Assembly (NCBI GenBank): GCA_009363875.1
Contig: CM018690.1
Span: forward strand, 37,143,445-37,207,444
DNA from: Mikania micrantha
Taxonomy: Eukaryota > Streptophyta > Magnoliopsida > Asterales > Asteraceae
DNA length: 64,000 nt
Reading direction: 5' to 3'
Position numbers and translations under genes: made by a program. Below are positions 47,801 to 55,617 of the stretch, in pieces. The notes under the pieces were generated by a model. It saw only the letters and a program-made list of their open reading frames with translations, made no database searches and was not told the DNA's origin. Position 1 is the stretch's first letter, and each line of letters begins with the position of its first letter.

Positions 47801-50800
47801 ATACTCAAGCACCAAAGAGGATTCAAAATGTTCCTTTTCAAATGAGCAAGAAACAAAAATAGAAACATAACTAGTCAAGATCAGTGAAAAGCTAAAGAAT
47901 CTGTTATGAATTAATGATCCGGGTCGAGGCAACGAAAGCGGGTTTAGATTCCATGAATATGGGATGTTTGGACATTTCTACTGCACACTATAGAATGAGG
48001 CCAACTTGTTCCAAGAGGACGAACCAACACTACTTTAAAGCCATGTGGATACATCAAGATTAAGGGGTGAATGTTGGTTAATCTTGATGTGATGAAAGTC
48101 AAAATCTGGTCAAATGACTAGGAGTCATTTAGGAAAGTTTATTTTTTTTACAAAAGTATTTATTGCTTGATTAGGTCCTAGATTGAATAAGAAATAAATT
48201 GGGTCAAACTATAACCCTAAATTTTAGCTAGCTTTTAATAGGTTAGTTTAATTTTTTAGCTATTTAAATGTTTTGCGTGTAAGTCCAATATGTGTCTTTT
48301 CAGTTTTAATTCAACGATTGTGTGCATTTTTTGAATTTGCTCTCTGATTTACCAACAACTTGCTGTATTTACTTCAAACCCAAACAAACTTAGCATATTC
48401 GGTTGATGTAGCAAGCTGGTATAGGCAAAATCCAAAGACATCTCATGCAAAGGTGGTAAAACAAATTCTAGGCACCTTAAAGGAACTATTGGTTTTGGAA
48501 TTGTTTATAACCGAGAAAAGGGAGTGCTGGGTTTTGTGATAGTAGATAGTTATAGTGAGTTAGTTTGTAATTATCGAAAGAGCATTAGAGTCCTACAAAA
48601 ATTGCCAAAGTATGGCCATGTAATCTAAGTCAAGCATGTGAATGATATATGGAATATTAGTCAGGTTTTGAGCCTGTTTTTTTGATTAATAAAAGTTGGG
48701 ACTTTATCCAAAATTTCATTTTCTGTCGTGTAATATCAATTCAATCCCTGAATAAGGTCTGCCTACATCACACCAGTCATTTTTATTCATATAAATAGTC
48801 ATGCTATGAGCGTGATTTTCTATGTATGATTCATTGATATACAAGCGACATGATCTAATAGCTTTTTAATTCAAAATCATATCAACTTTTCTTTACAACT
48901 ATCTTTTTTTATCTTTGTGCTTGTGATCTGCATCATGAAAACATGCTGGGCCATGAAAGGGTCGGATAAACTTGTTTAGTACAAAAAATGCAACAAAAGA
49001 ATGTGATACAAAATTTGGTAACAGGGGCCTAATGAATTGTTTGAAACAAGTTGTTTAAAATCATCTGTAATGCTGAAAACGTACTGAATGTTTCAAATCA
49101 TCTTTATGCTTAGCTTGGAATGGGAAGTGCACTGGAAACATTATGTGGACAAGCTTATGGAGCAGAACAATATCGCATGCTCGGCATACACACGCAAAGA
49201 GCAATGCTTGTACTCGTGTATATAGCTATTCCTATTTCAATCATATGGACCTTCACAGGCACTATTTTCATTTGGTTTGGTCAAGATTTGGAGATCTCAA
49301 CTTTAGCCGGATCATATGCCCGTTGGCTCATTCCAAGCATTTTCCCTTACGGGATTCTCCAGTGTCAGCTCAGATTCTTGCAGACTCAAAGTAAAACAAA
49401 ACTTTTGATGATAAGCACAGGATTCACAAGCTTTGTTCACATTATTGTTTGCTGGATTTTGGTTTTTAAGATCGGGTTAGGGTGTCAAGGGGCTGCCCTT
49501 TCATGTGCTGTTTCATATTGGACTAATGTGTTGGTTTTATCGATTTATATCAAGTTTTCAAGTGATTTTCAGAAAACATGGACGGGTTTTTGTAAAGAAG
49601 GTGTGACAAATCTTGGCGAGTTTCTTGTGTTGGGCATACCATCTGCGCTCATGGTTTGGTTAGTTGGCCATAATCTTGATGTCTACTATTTACACCAACA
49701 ACTTGGTATATATCTTTTTGTTAGTTTATTTGATAATAGGGGTTAAGTTTGCCTAATCCTCAAACATGTGATCATCTGATTGTTATAACTGAAAACAACA
49801 TAAACACATCCAGACATATTATCTAGATGTGTATTACTAGAGTTGATTATATGATGATATTTGATATCACATATATATAGCACATCCAAACAACCCTTAG
49901 ATTGTTTTTGGTACATAAAAAAAACTGACTTTATTATTTCTGTATGCCATTTAGCTTGGAGAATTGGTCCTACGAGTTTCTAGTTTTCATGTCTGGTCTT
50001 CTTCCAAATCCAAAACTTGAAACCTCAATGATGTCTGTCAGGTATGTTATCAAGCAGGCTCGAGTAGATGCACGCATCAATGCTATTATCACATATTATT
50101 TTCCTAAACTGTTTTCTTCATTTCATCTCCAGTCTTACTACGAGTTCAGTGATATTCAGAATCCCTTATGGTTTTGGGAGTGCAGTAAGGTACATCTAAT
50201 ACAGTAAATCTTCTTGAAAAATTTCCTTCATATAGCATATTTTTTTGTTATATATATATGTTTATCTGTTTTATGTGTAGCACAAGAGTTTCAAATGAGT
50301 TAGGAGCAGGTAAACCGCAGGCTGCACAGCTTGCAGCCCGAGTTGTGATGTTTCTAGCTATTACAGAAGGTATTTTAGTAAGCCTGTTTTTGGTTTCTAT
50401 GCGACAAATTTGGGGATATTTGTTCACAAATGAAGAAGAAGTTGTGAGTTATATGTCTAAAGTCATGCCGGTTCTTGCCTTATCCAACTTCATGGATGGA
50501 ATTCAGGGTGTTCTATCAGGTAAAGCTTCAAACTTTTTGCACTAAAAGTTGTACTGCCAGAATAGTTAAGGTAATAATGATTGATGCACTGTGAAAAAGG
50601 TACTGTAAGAGGATGCGGGTGGCAAAAGATTGGCGCAACTGTAAATCTTGGAGCTTATTACATCATTGGTCTTCCTTGTTCAGCCATCTTGACTTTTATA
50701 TTGCATTATGGAGGAATGGTAACAAGAAAATCACATTTTTATTACAAATTTCTGGTGAATTATTCGGCGTTGTTCTTGTTTTTTATGCAGGGACTCTGGA

Positions 50801-51025
50801 TGGGGATCATAGGCGGAAGTGGGCTTCAAGCAATACTTCTTTTCGTTATCACTGCCCGCACAAACTGGGAACAGCAGGTATACCCATAAACTCTATTTAA
50901 ATCATCTTTTTTTTTTGTCTTCCTATGATGATTTATTGTTTTTTTTTAACTTGTAAATCTTCTCACTTCTATTTCAGGCTATAAATGCAAGAAATAGGGT
51001 GTTTGGTACGACTTTATCTAAGTGA
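36516..51025 (+). CDS. MATE (DETOXIFICATION-type) efflux transporter, intact, 8 exons
   Basis: Eight exons join with GT-AG borders and correct phase: 36516-36818, 49114-49658, 49955-50041, 50133-50189, 50281-50519, 50600-50718, 50791-50877, 50978-51025. They give 1485 bases, 494 residues plus stop. The product has the MATE hallmarks MGSALETLCGQAYGA (after the first junction), IPSALMVCLENWSYEF, LLPNPKLETS, RIPYGFGSAVSTRVSNELGAG and GCGWQKIG. This is the plant DTX branch, 12-helix proton-coupled exporters of metabolites or xenobiotics in the plasma or vacuolar membrane. An alternative TTG seven codons upstream is not a likely start. Intron 1 is 12,295 bp because Copia elements are nested in it, yet the coding frame is clean. 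A decayed copy follows at 51887. An AATAAA lies at 51118-51123. Confidence 0.95.
37863..38478. mobile_element. hAT-like MITE in the left LTR of the oldest intronic Copia
   Basis: The termini TCCGTGGAGGAGGATTT and CTCTGCCACT (reverse AGTGGCAGAG) resemble CAGTGGCGGA-type hAT ends. An 8-bp duplication, GTTTGTGA, flanks it (37855-37862, 38479-38486). The interrupted sequence is restored by comparison with 48550-48580, which lacks the insertion. Confidence 0.75.
38690..39365 (+). pseudogene. Copia reverse transcriptase fragment, decayed
   Basis: The plus frames show Copia RT wording with breaks: ARGLLLKDMYNNVELTTM-like text is the wrong frame, whereas the right one gives RLVAKGYVQQCGVNYNDVFA, later KALYNLREAL, then IGVYVDDLIVIG (the YVDD catalytic motif) and LSYYLGIEVSQESEG. 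Several stops and shifts interrupt it. It would have copied RNA to DNA; it is now dead. The rest of this RT (AYSVDVASWYRQNPKTSHAK) continues at about 48390, after the nested elements. Confidence 0.82.
39365..39495. repeat. Short GGGTCTGAGAAGGATAAGATG-type repeat
   Basis: The order TAGGGTCTGAGAAGGATAAG, then CCTTAACCCGTGG, then GAGTGGCAGCTTCC, then GAGACCC resembles a dispersed plant SINE-like repeat found near many genes. It sits between the RT fragment and Copia element 2. Family assignment from memory only. Confidence 0.4.
40114..40800 (+). pseudogene. Copia gag with zinc knuckle, broken
   Basis: It begins with ATG 40114 (MATFLEEQVIPMKEGG) and continues SFRCLILNSTNYTIWAVKIK, the usual N-terminus of Copia gag (DUF4219/UBN2 type), then a stop after AFFNV. 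Later frames are shifted. A zinc knuckle with one stop inside, CFKC-stop-EYGHYASKC, is at about 40738-40785. The frame resumes after Copia element 3 at 47699 (GARLKQEEVNLTREEED). Dead copy. Confidence 0.75.
41042..43510 (+). pseudogene. Copia gag-protease-integrase of element 3
   Basis: Gag starts near 41042 and is recognisable as IRTLDGIKVTYSAWVKLFRL, changing frame at about 41395 (LERIFYS, then a stop in one frame, while the next frame continues ATLETKFCNLSLSSCSSVED). The protease has MDTGASSHLTHD (about 42120). The integrase zinc segment is WHDRLGHPG...CNSCHISNIKRLPF and the core begins DIIHCDLWTSP, with a small in-frame duplication YYMVYYMV. A stop at 42826 separates it from 43016-43505, which holds FWVEALHTSVYLHNVLP and IFLGYPPDFCGYRCFDP. 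A run of about 18 C residues near 41831 and microsatellite CACACA lie in the gag part. The frame is lost into Copia element 4 at about 43510. Confidence 0.82.
43510..46110 (-). mobile_element. Copia element 4: inverted, 3'-truncated, innermost layer
   Basis: It lies in the opposite orientation inside element 3. Its LTR is 45933-46110 (minus sense TGTGAAATATTTG...CTGTTTACA), followed by a tRNA-Met-type primer site (TGGTATCAGAGCC, at about 45919-45931). One long frame encodes gag, protease and the start of integrase; integrase continues to about 43530 and stops abruptly. RT, RNase H and the second LTR are absent, so this is a truncated copy. No TSD could be confirmed. Confidence 0.82.
43778..45820 (-). 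CDS. Copia gag-protease-integrase polyprotein, open frame (element 4)
   Basis: A 680-residue open frame from MGDKTESTTQSKSLHLAYTV. Gag: VRVLDGVKVSYSSWVKLFQL and SDDLLVRVLDNDSTAYDAWN. The protease motif is WYMDSGASDHFTG, followed by HLNNILYTPNLIKDLISV. GAG-pre-integrase and zinc segment: WHDRLGHPGFSVFDYL and CNSCQLSKHKRLPF. The integrase core begins DIIHCDLWTSPITSKTGYKYY. A C/G homopolymer (12 C at about 43882) appears to have shifted the frame after QCDMGGGG, and the rest (MIRRLNETMLSLLTHASLPP) follows at 43500-43781. This is the best-preserved Copia frame here. It is homologous to the gag-integrase part of element 3 on the other strand, so the two form a large inverted repeat. Confidence 0.9.
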   Translation of the reverse strand: MGDKTESTTQSKSLHLAYTVTDIQRKVRVLDGVKVSYSSWVKLFQLHARGYKVMDHIDETRASATDDPAYTSWLEIDALVLQWIYGTLSDDLLVRVLDNDSTAYDAWNRIKAIFLNNKGARAAALEHEFSNLSLKAMPSLEAYYQKIKDLGDQLNAVDSPVNEQRLVLQLVRGLPVEYDVAGAYINQTLPSWETACSMLQLEHQSQTARENLNTPAVLAAVTNEHPRHDVGNRRRAQNRSTDARRDASRGRGQLNNASAKFPTTNVGPWPTNNPGQLPFWAYWAPPPCPYPTQPGWAPPWQAKYAPWASSSSSATGRGNSSSGNRSGPSHSNQHAPQAHMAEFEDQTNHNQDAHQAHITDYDPLQPTQLEQAMQALNVNSADDTWYMDSGASDHFTGNQGKITSPLLSSSTGSIFVGNGERMPIFGSGNATLQSVSQTFHLNNILYTPNLIKDLISVCKFTTDNSVSVDFDPNGFSVKEYPSGKIISRHNSSSRLYPFSYPANAHPTALVYTTQDPWHDRLGHPGFSVFDYLVSNHFISCNKRAKTLVCNSCQLSKHKRLPFTVSKSNTILPFDIIHCDLWTSPITSKTGYKYYMVLLDDFTHYAWVFPLKFKSETFTKFLHFHKFIKTQFNIVIKSFQCDMGGGGSLTIINSNYLLMIMGSSFVFRAHKHPNKMANLNA
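46142..47510 (+). pseudogene. Copia RT and RNase H of element 3, broken
   Basis: RT begins AHYKARLVVNGNSQTIGIDC and LDVKNAFLNGDLHKTVYMHQ (46195-46400). A deletion/frame change near 46430-46470 removes the LKKSLYGLKQ-type segment. The catalytic YVDD lies in LLLYVDDIVLTASN (about 46570). Then come FAMTDLGTLHHFLG and YRSLAGALQYLTFTRRDISY. RNase H follows with YSDTDWGGCPDTRRSTSG, a stop at 47115, and SSKRQPTVSRSSAEAEYKGV in another frame. It ends VLHVPASFQYADIFTKG just before the 3' LTR. Only a few lesions are visible, so decay is moderate. Confidence 0.85.
48363..48560 (+). pseudogene. Second piece of the Copia element 1 RT
   Basis: It encodes LQTQTNLAYSVDVASWYRQN, SHAKVVKQILGTLKGTIGFG and VYNREKGVLGFV, the segment that follows Copia RT. 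It continues the fragment at 38690-39365 once element 2 is removed. Confidence 0.75.
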
Positions 51026-51886
51026 TACTTGATCCATCGAACGCTATAGATTCACGAGTTTGTAGCTTATGTAATTACTTTTATCTTATGCTGATCTTCC
51101 TTCTTGAAGTAGATCAGAATAAATGATGAAAAATGTAAAAGAAATTTGATCAAATTAATCCTGTTTTGTTATTCATGTGTGTATATTTGTCATCTTTCAT
51201 AAAAATTGCAGATTACAAAAAGCATATTCCTTTTGATTCAGTAATCTATCATCATGCCAAGGAAGCTTTATAGTACTGCTTTCTCTGATGAGATAATGAG
51301 AAATACTTTAAATTTAATTTAAATAACTTTATCCTGCAGTTGAATGCAATTTTATGTGACCATGTACATAAAGGTCTTGTGTCAAATTAATAATTTTTAT
51401 ATTGAAAAATAGACAAAATATAACTAAAAGGGAGGCCATATTGCTTGGAGATAAACACATTTTGCAAAGACCTTTTATGACTAGAGGCTTTCCCAACAAA
51501 GTGGATGATTCTTTTACTAATTAACTTCAATAATGCAACATATTTGAAAAGTTATGACATGATTTAAGCCAGGTTAAATAGGCCTATTAGTGCTCATAAC
51601 CGAGTCATCAACAGTATATTTCAAACTTTATTATGAATCATTAAAAGGTTATGAGATCTTAATGGCACAATCACAAACAACCAATGTTGTTTGTACTATT
51701 TAGTTCATTGGCCTCTGTGTCCTTTAACAGCCGTTGTCAAAGAAATCGGTCTTGAATGTCTTTCTTAAAAGTTACCATCATTGCTCACAAAGATTTCATG
51801 ATATTTATGTAAATATTGATATAAAAAGATTGTTTAAAACTCTGTGCTGTGTATCTAAGTTCAAAATCCAGGAGAGAACCTAAAAA
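51026..51886. other. Spacer between the two MATE copies
   Basis: About 860 AT-rich bases holding the poly(A) region of the intact gene and the presumed promoter of the decayed copy. No other feature is seen. Confidence 0.55.
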
Positions 51887-53278
51887 ATGGATCAAGAACA
51901 GTACTTCAAACTGATTGGAGTTTGATAAACAGGATATTTTTGCAGAAGTTAAGCTTCAGGTGATGTTAGCAGGACCTTTCATTGTGGTTAGTTTTCTTCA
52001 GTATGGTTTTCTACTAACCTTGATCATGTTCATAGGCCATCTTGGAGAGCTGGCCCTTTATGGGACGTCAGGGCCACATCTTTTGCCAATGTCGCCGGTA
52101 TCTGCTTCATGGTAACTATAAGAATCTATAAATGGGGAAATACATTATGTACCTTGCATATGCATTTCTTGGTGGCTGTTAGTGTGGTTCTTCAATAATC
52201 AATCTTTACAGGTCAAAATGAACCATCAAAGTTTCAAAAAGTTGGTTTAATGCAACTAACTTCCAAGAAATTTGACTTAATGTAATCTGTATAACTTTGA
52301 TTAAGTTTGATTGTTTTTTTCTCTTGACGTCGCACTTTTATACATGTTAACTTAACAGGTTGCCTAAAATATAACTACATAAAACTTGAATATGTTTTTT
52401 TTTCAATTATAAGTTGGTCAACTAAAACAAATGTTTATGTAAAGTTGGTTATTTTTGCTATACAGTTTGCTCTTCTTATCTAAAGTTGACTGCTTTTTTG
52501 ATCAGACAGGCATTGGGGGTGCATTATAAACATTATGTGGGCAATCTTATGGTGCAAAACAGTTTCAAATGCTTGGTGTACACATACAGAGATCTATGGC
52601 TGTACGAATGCTGATGGGTATTCCAATTTCTATCATTTGGGCATTCGCAGAACAAATCTTCACAATATTTTAACAGGATTTGGAGATCTCCAAAGAAGCT
52701 GGAAACAAATCATCACAAGCATCTTTCCTTACAGTATACTTCAATGCCAGATCAGATTCTTGCTTTCTCAAAATAACCGACTCCATTGATGAAAAGCATG
52801 AGCTTTGCAAGCTTGCTTCATGTTGGGTTTTGTTGGATCTTGGTTTCAAAACTTGGGTTTGGTAGCTCAGGTGTTGCTCTATCAGTTGCCATCTCGTACG
52901 GGATTAATGTGGTTGTTTTATGTATATATATCAAGCTGTCACATACGTGTGAAAGAACATGGGTCGATTTTTCGAAAAAGGGTGTTGGCAATCTTGGGAA
53001 ATTTGTTGCTTTAGGCATACTTTCGGCTCTCATGGTCTGGTCATTTTCATAATTTAAGCTTGGAGCATTCGTCTTATGAGTTATTAGTTTTACTGTCTGG
53101 AATTCTTCCAAATCCAAAGCTAGAGACCTCAATGATGTCCATCTGGTGCTTTCCCGACGTCCCTTGTTGTTTTTCGATCCACTAACATCGAGTTATATAT
53201 ACAACTGTTGTAAAAATCGGCCTAGGCGGCCCTAAACTGTCTCGATTTTGACCTAGACGGTGTCTAGGCACTAGGCGG

Positions 53279-53804
53279 TAAGGATGGCAATGAGCCGGGT
53301 TTGGGACGGGTTTGGGTAATCCCAGTCCCATACTCGTTGAGAATAACTGGCTTAAAGAACGTCGGGTATCGGGTAACTAATAATAAATTTATTTTTTTTA
53401 TAACAAAAAACTATATGTTAAATATGCCAAGAACAAACTATTAATATATCAAACAGCATGAAATTTCAAAATGTCATAAATTGATTACCATCGTTTAAGA
53501 TAAACCAAAAAATAACAATCATTAACAAAATGGTTTAAAAAAAATATTGCAGTTGCCACAAAAAAAAAAGATAAAAAAAGAAACAAATTTTATGAACAAT
53601 TTCTAAAGTTCAAAAAGAAACAAATTCTATTTACTTCAAATGTATTTAAATGGGCATTTATAATCGGGTAAACGAGTATATATAATCGGGTATATGAACA
53701 AATCCCAAGCCCGTCTAATCCCAAACCCGGCCTAATACCCATCGGGTTTGGGAATACCCGTCCCATATGTAGCAGGTTTCGGGTAAACCCGTCTGCCATC
53801 CCTA
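53279..53804. mobile_element. hAT MITE (GGGATGGCAA type), copy 1
   Basis: Its TIRs are TAAGGATGGCAA and TGCCATCCCTA, and an 8-bp duplication CTAGGCGG flanks it (53271-53278, 53805-53812). The interior holds CGGGTATCGGGTAACTAA and ATTCATATGAAC-type AT-rich DNA and shares many segments with copy 2 at 61757-62476. Non-coding. Confidence 0.9.
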
Positions 53805-53955
53805 CTAGGCGGCCTAAGCGGGGCCTAGTCGGCCTAGTCAAATTTTTATTTTTATTTATTTTTGATTTTTTTGTCTTTTTTCTAGTAAAAAAGGGACAAA
53901 TTTCGTTATTATTTAAATATTTTTTAAGTTTGAACTTTTAAGCACTTTATTAGTA

Positions 53956-54352
53956 CCAGTGAGATGCCCGCGCGATGCGGCAGAAAACAAAACAATTGGG
54001 TTACAAATTTTGGTTGTTAAAAAGCTTAAACTACCTAATTTTTGTCAAATCAACTCTTTTAACTAAAAAATTTATTATGATAATTCATAATTTGAAATGC
54101 CAAATATTATATTACAAAAGTGTGAAGTAATTTATTTGATTTGAGAGGATTTTCTTTTATTGGTATTCTATGACAATTTATTTTTTAAATGTTTCAATGT
54201 GGGACAAATTAAAAAGTAAAAGAAACTCATTTAGTTTATGGTTCTTAAAGTTTTGTTTGTTGTACTTTATGTTGTAAGAGTTGTAAAACTCTTAATTTTA
54301 AGAGTTTTGGTAAAAGACCATTGTGTCATTCCTATATGTATTATATAGTAGT
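53956..54352 (-). mobile_element. Helitron-like insertion, minus orientation
   Basis: On the minus strand it starts TACTACTATATAATACA and ends with the hairpin GCCGCATCGCGCGGGC, then CTGG before T, fitting the Helitron pattern (start TC/TA-rich, end CTRR). Copy A of the host TIR element lacks it. Confidence 0.55.
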
Positions 54353-54428
54353 ATATATATTTAAGTTTATTTTTTAAATTATTTGAAGTATTATATATTA
54401 AATTATTGATATTGATGTGTGTATATAT

Positions 54429-55359
54429 ACTACCTAATAAAAGAGTAACAATTGGCCACATCGCATCATTTTAAGCTATCCACATCGTATTTGTGTCACA
54501 TGACATCATTTTAGGCTATCCATATCATATGTTTGCCACATGTCAATACTATATTGATTCTAAACATTTTAAAAATTAATTTCATTTAATAAATATAATT
54601 AATTTATACTTAAAATGAGGTAAATTAATTAAGTCAAATTATCTTTAAATGTTAATTAAATTACAATCATGTCAAAAGTTTTAATTATTATTTCATACTT
54701 TGAATTATCAAGATACATAATTCAAAAGTTTTAAATTCTAGCTAAAAAAATGAAAAATAATGATAATAATTATTTTTTATGGATATTTATAGTTTTTAAT
54801 AATTTAATGTCGTTAGATGGTAAAAATGCAATATGTCAAATAATAATGAATTTGTTTTTTTTTTTTTTTTTTTTTGAAAAACTAAGTTTTAATTCTTAAT
54901 TTTATACGTATTTATTATCTTAGAACATATAGTTTTTGATATGTGGTTCATATGATTATTAAACCTATAATAATCACACTTTATTAGCTATGATTTTTAA
55001 AACATTTGTTGTCAAAAATTAGTTAATACTATCATATTTAACACATTTTAGTGATTTTTTATTTCTCATTTATTAGATAAAATTAATCAACATCTTAAGA
55101 GAAACTTTAATTTGTTATCTTTTATTATTATATGTAATAGGTAATTTTCATCATATCAAATATTTATTACAATATTGTTTTTGTATATATAATCTTGTAC
55201 ATAAAGAAATGTTTAAAGATTTGTAAATTATACTATTTTTCCTATTAGAAAATGTTAAAAAGTTTGCTTTATCTATCTCTAAATTTTTATAAGTAATCAA
55301 TTTTACAAAAGTTTATTATTTATACAATTCCGTGTTGTACACGGGTTAATAACCTACTA
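54429..55359 (+). mobile_element. Helitron-like insertion, plus orientation
   Basis: It starts ACTACCTAATAAAAGAGTAA followed by TTGGCCACATCG, typical of non-autonomous plant Helitrons. It ends with the perfect hairpin CCGTGT-TGT-ACACGG (55330-55344), then GTTAATAACCTACTA. Copy A of the host repeat is uninterrupted at the equivalent point. A 21-base T run is at about 54857-54875. Confidence 0.6.
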
Positions 55360-55617
55360 TAATATATATTTGTAAAATTACATATAAAAATTTCAATCCT
55401 CTTAGCACCGATTAATCCCTAGGCGGTACCTCGTCGCCCGACTAGAGCCTAGTGACTTCTACAACCTTGATAGATACTAACTTTGATCAACTCTACTTTC
55501 ACAGCCTAAGTACAGTTTCACTGGACCACAGAATTCCCTTCGGTTTCGGGAACACAGTGAGGTACAATTTCGCAGCCTAGTTGTTTTTGAAAACCATTTC
55601 CGCTTTAGGTGTTCTTA

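Larger units (their letters stand above)
39720..48357 (+). mobile_element. Copia element 2: gag-only, second layer
   Basis: Its LTRs are 39720-40002 and 48072-48357 (283 and 286 bp, start TGTTGGTTAATC, end TTACCAACA). The primer site TTGGTATCAGAGCTTGG follows the left LTR and a purine tract (AAGGGGTGAA) precedes the right one. Flanks are GCTTG and ACTTG, a slightly decayed 5-bp duplication. Without the elements nested in it, the interior is only about 1.1 kb: a broken gag with a zinc knuckle and a short tail, with no polymerase. Confidence 0.85.
37838..48757 (+). mobile_element. Copia element 1: oldest, outermost of the nest
   Basis: Direct repeats of about 200 bases flank it: 38487-38655 (plus its start at 37838-37862, before the MITE) and about 48540-48757. 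They share AAAGAGCATTAGAGTCCTAC and GAATGATATATGGAATATTAGTC. A primer-site remnant (TTGGTGTCAAAGTG) follows the left repeat. Only parts of the RT/RNase H remain, at 38690-39365 and 48363-48560, with many stops. Everything between 39720 and 48357 was inserted later. Confidence 0.75.
53212..55478. mobile_element. CCTAGGCGG-type TIR element, copy B, with three nested insertions
   Basis: The ends, GTTGTAAAAATCGGCCTAGG and CTAGTGACTTCTACAACC, are inverted repeats. Comparison with copy A (10322-10785) shows that copy B is split by a hAT MITE (53279-53804) and two Helitron-like insertions (53956-54352 and 54429-55359). Without them it would be about 430 bases, like copy A. It inserted in an intron of the MATE pseudogene. 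Confidence 0.75.
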
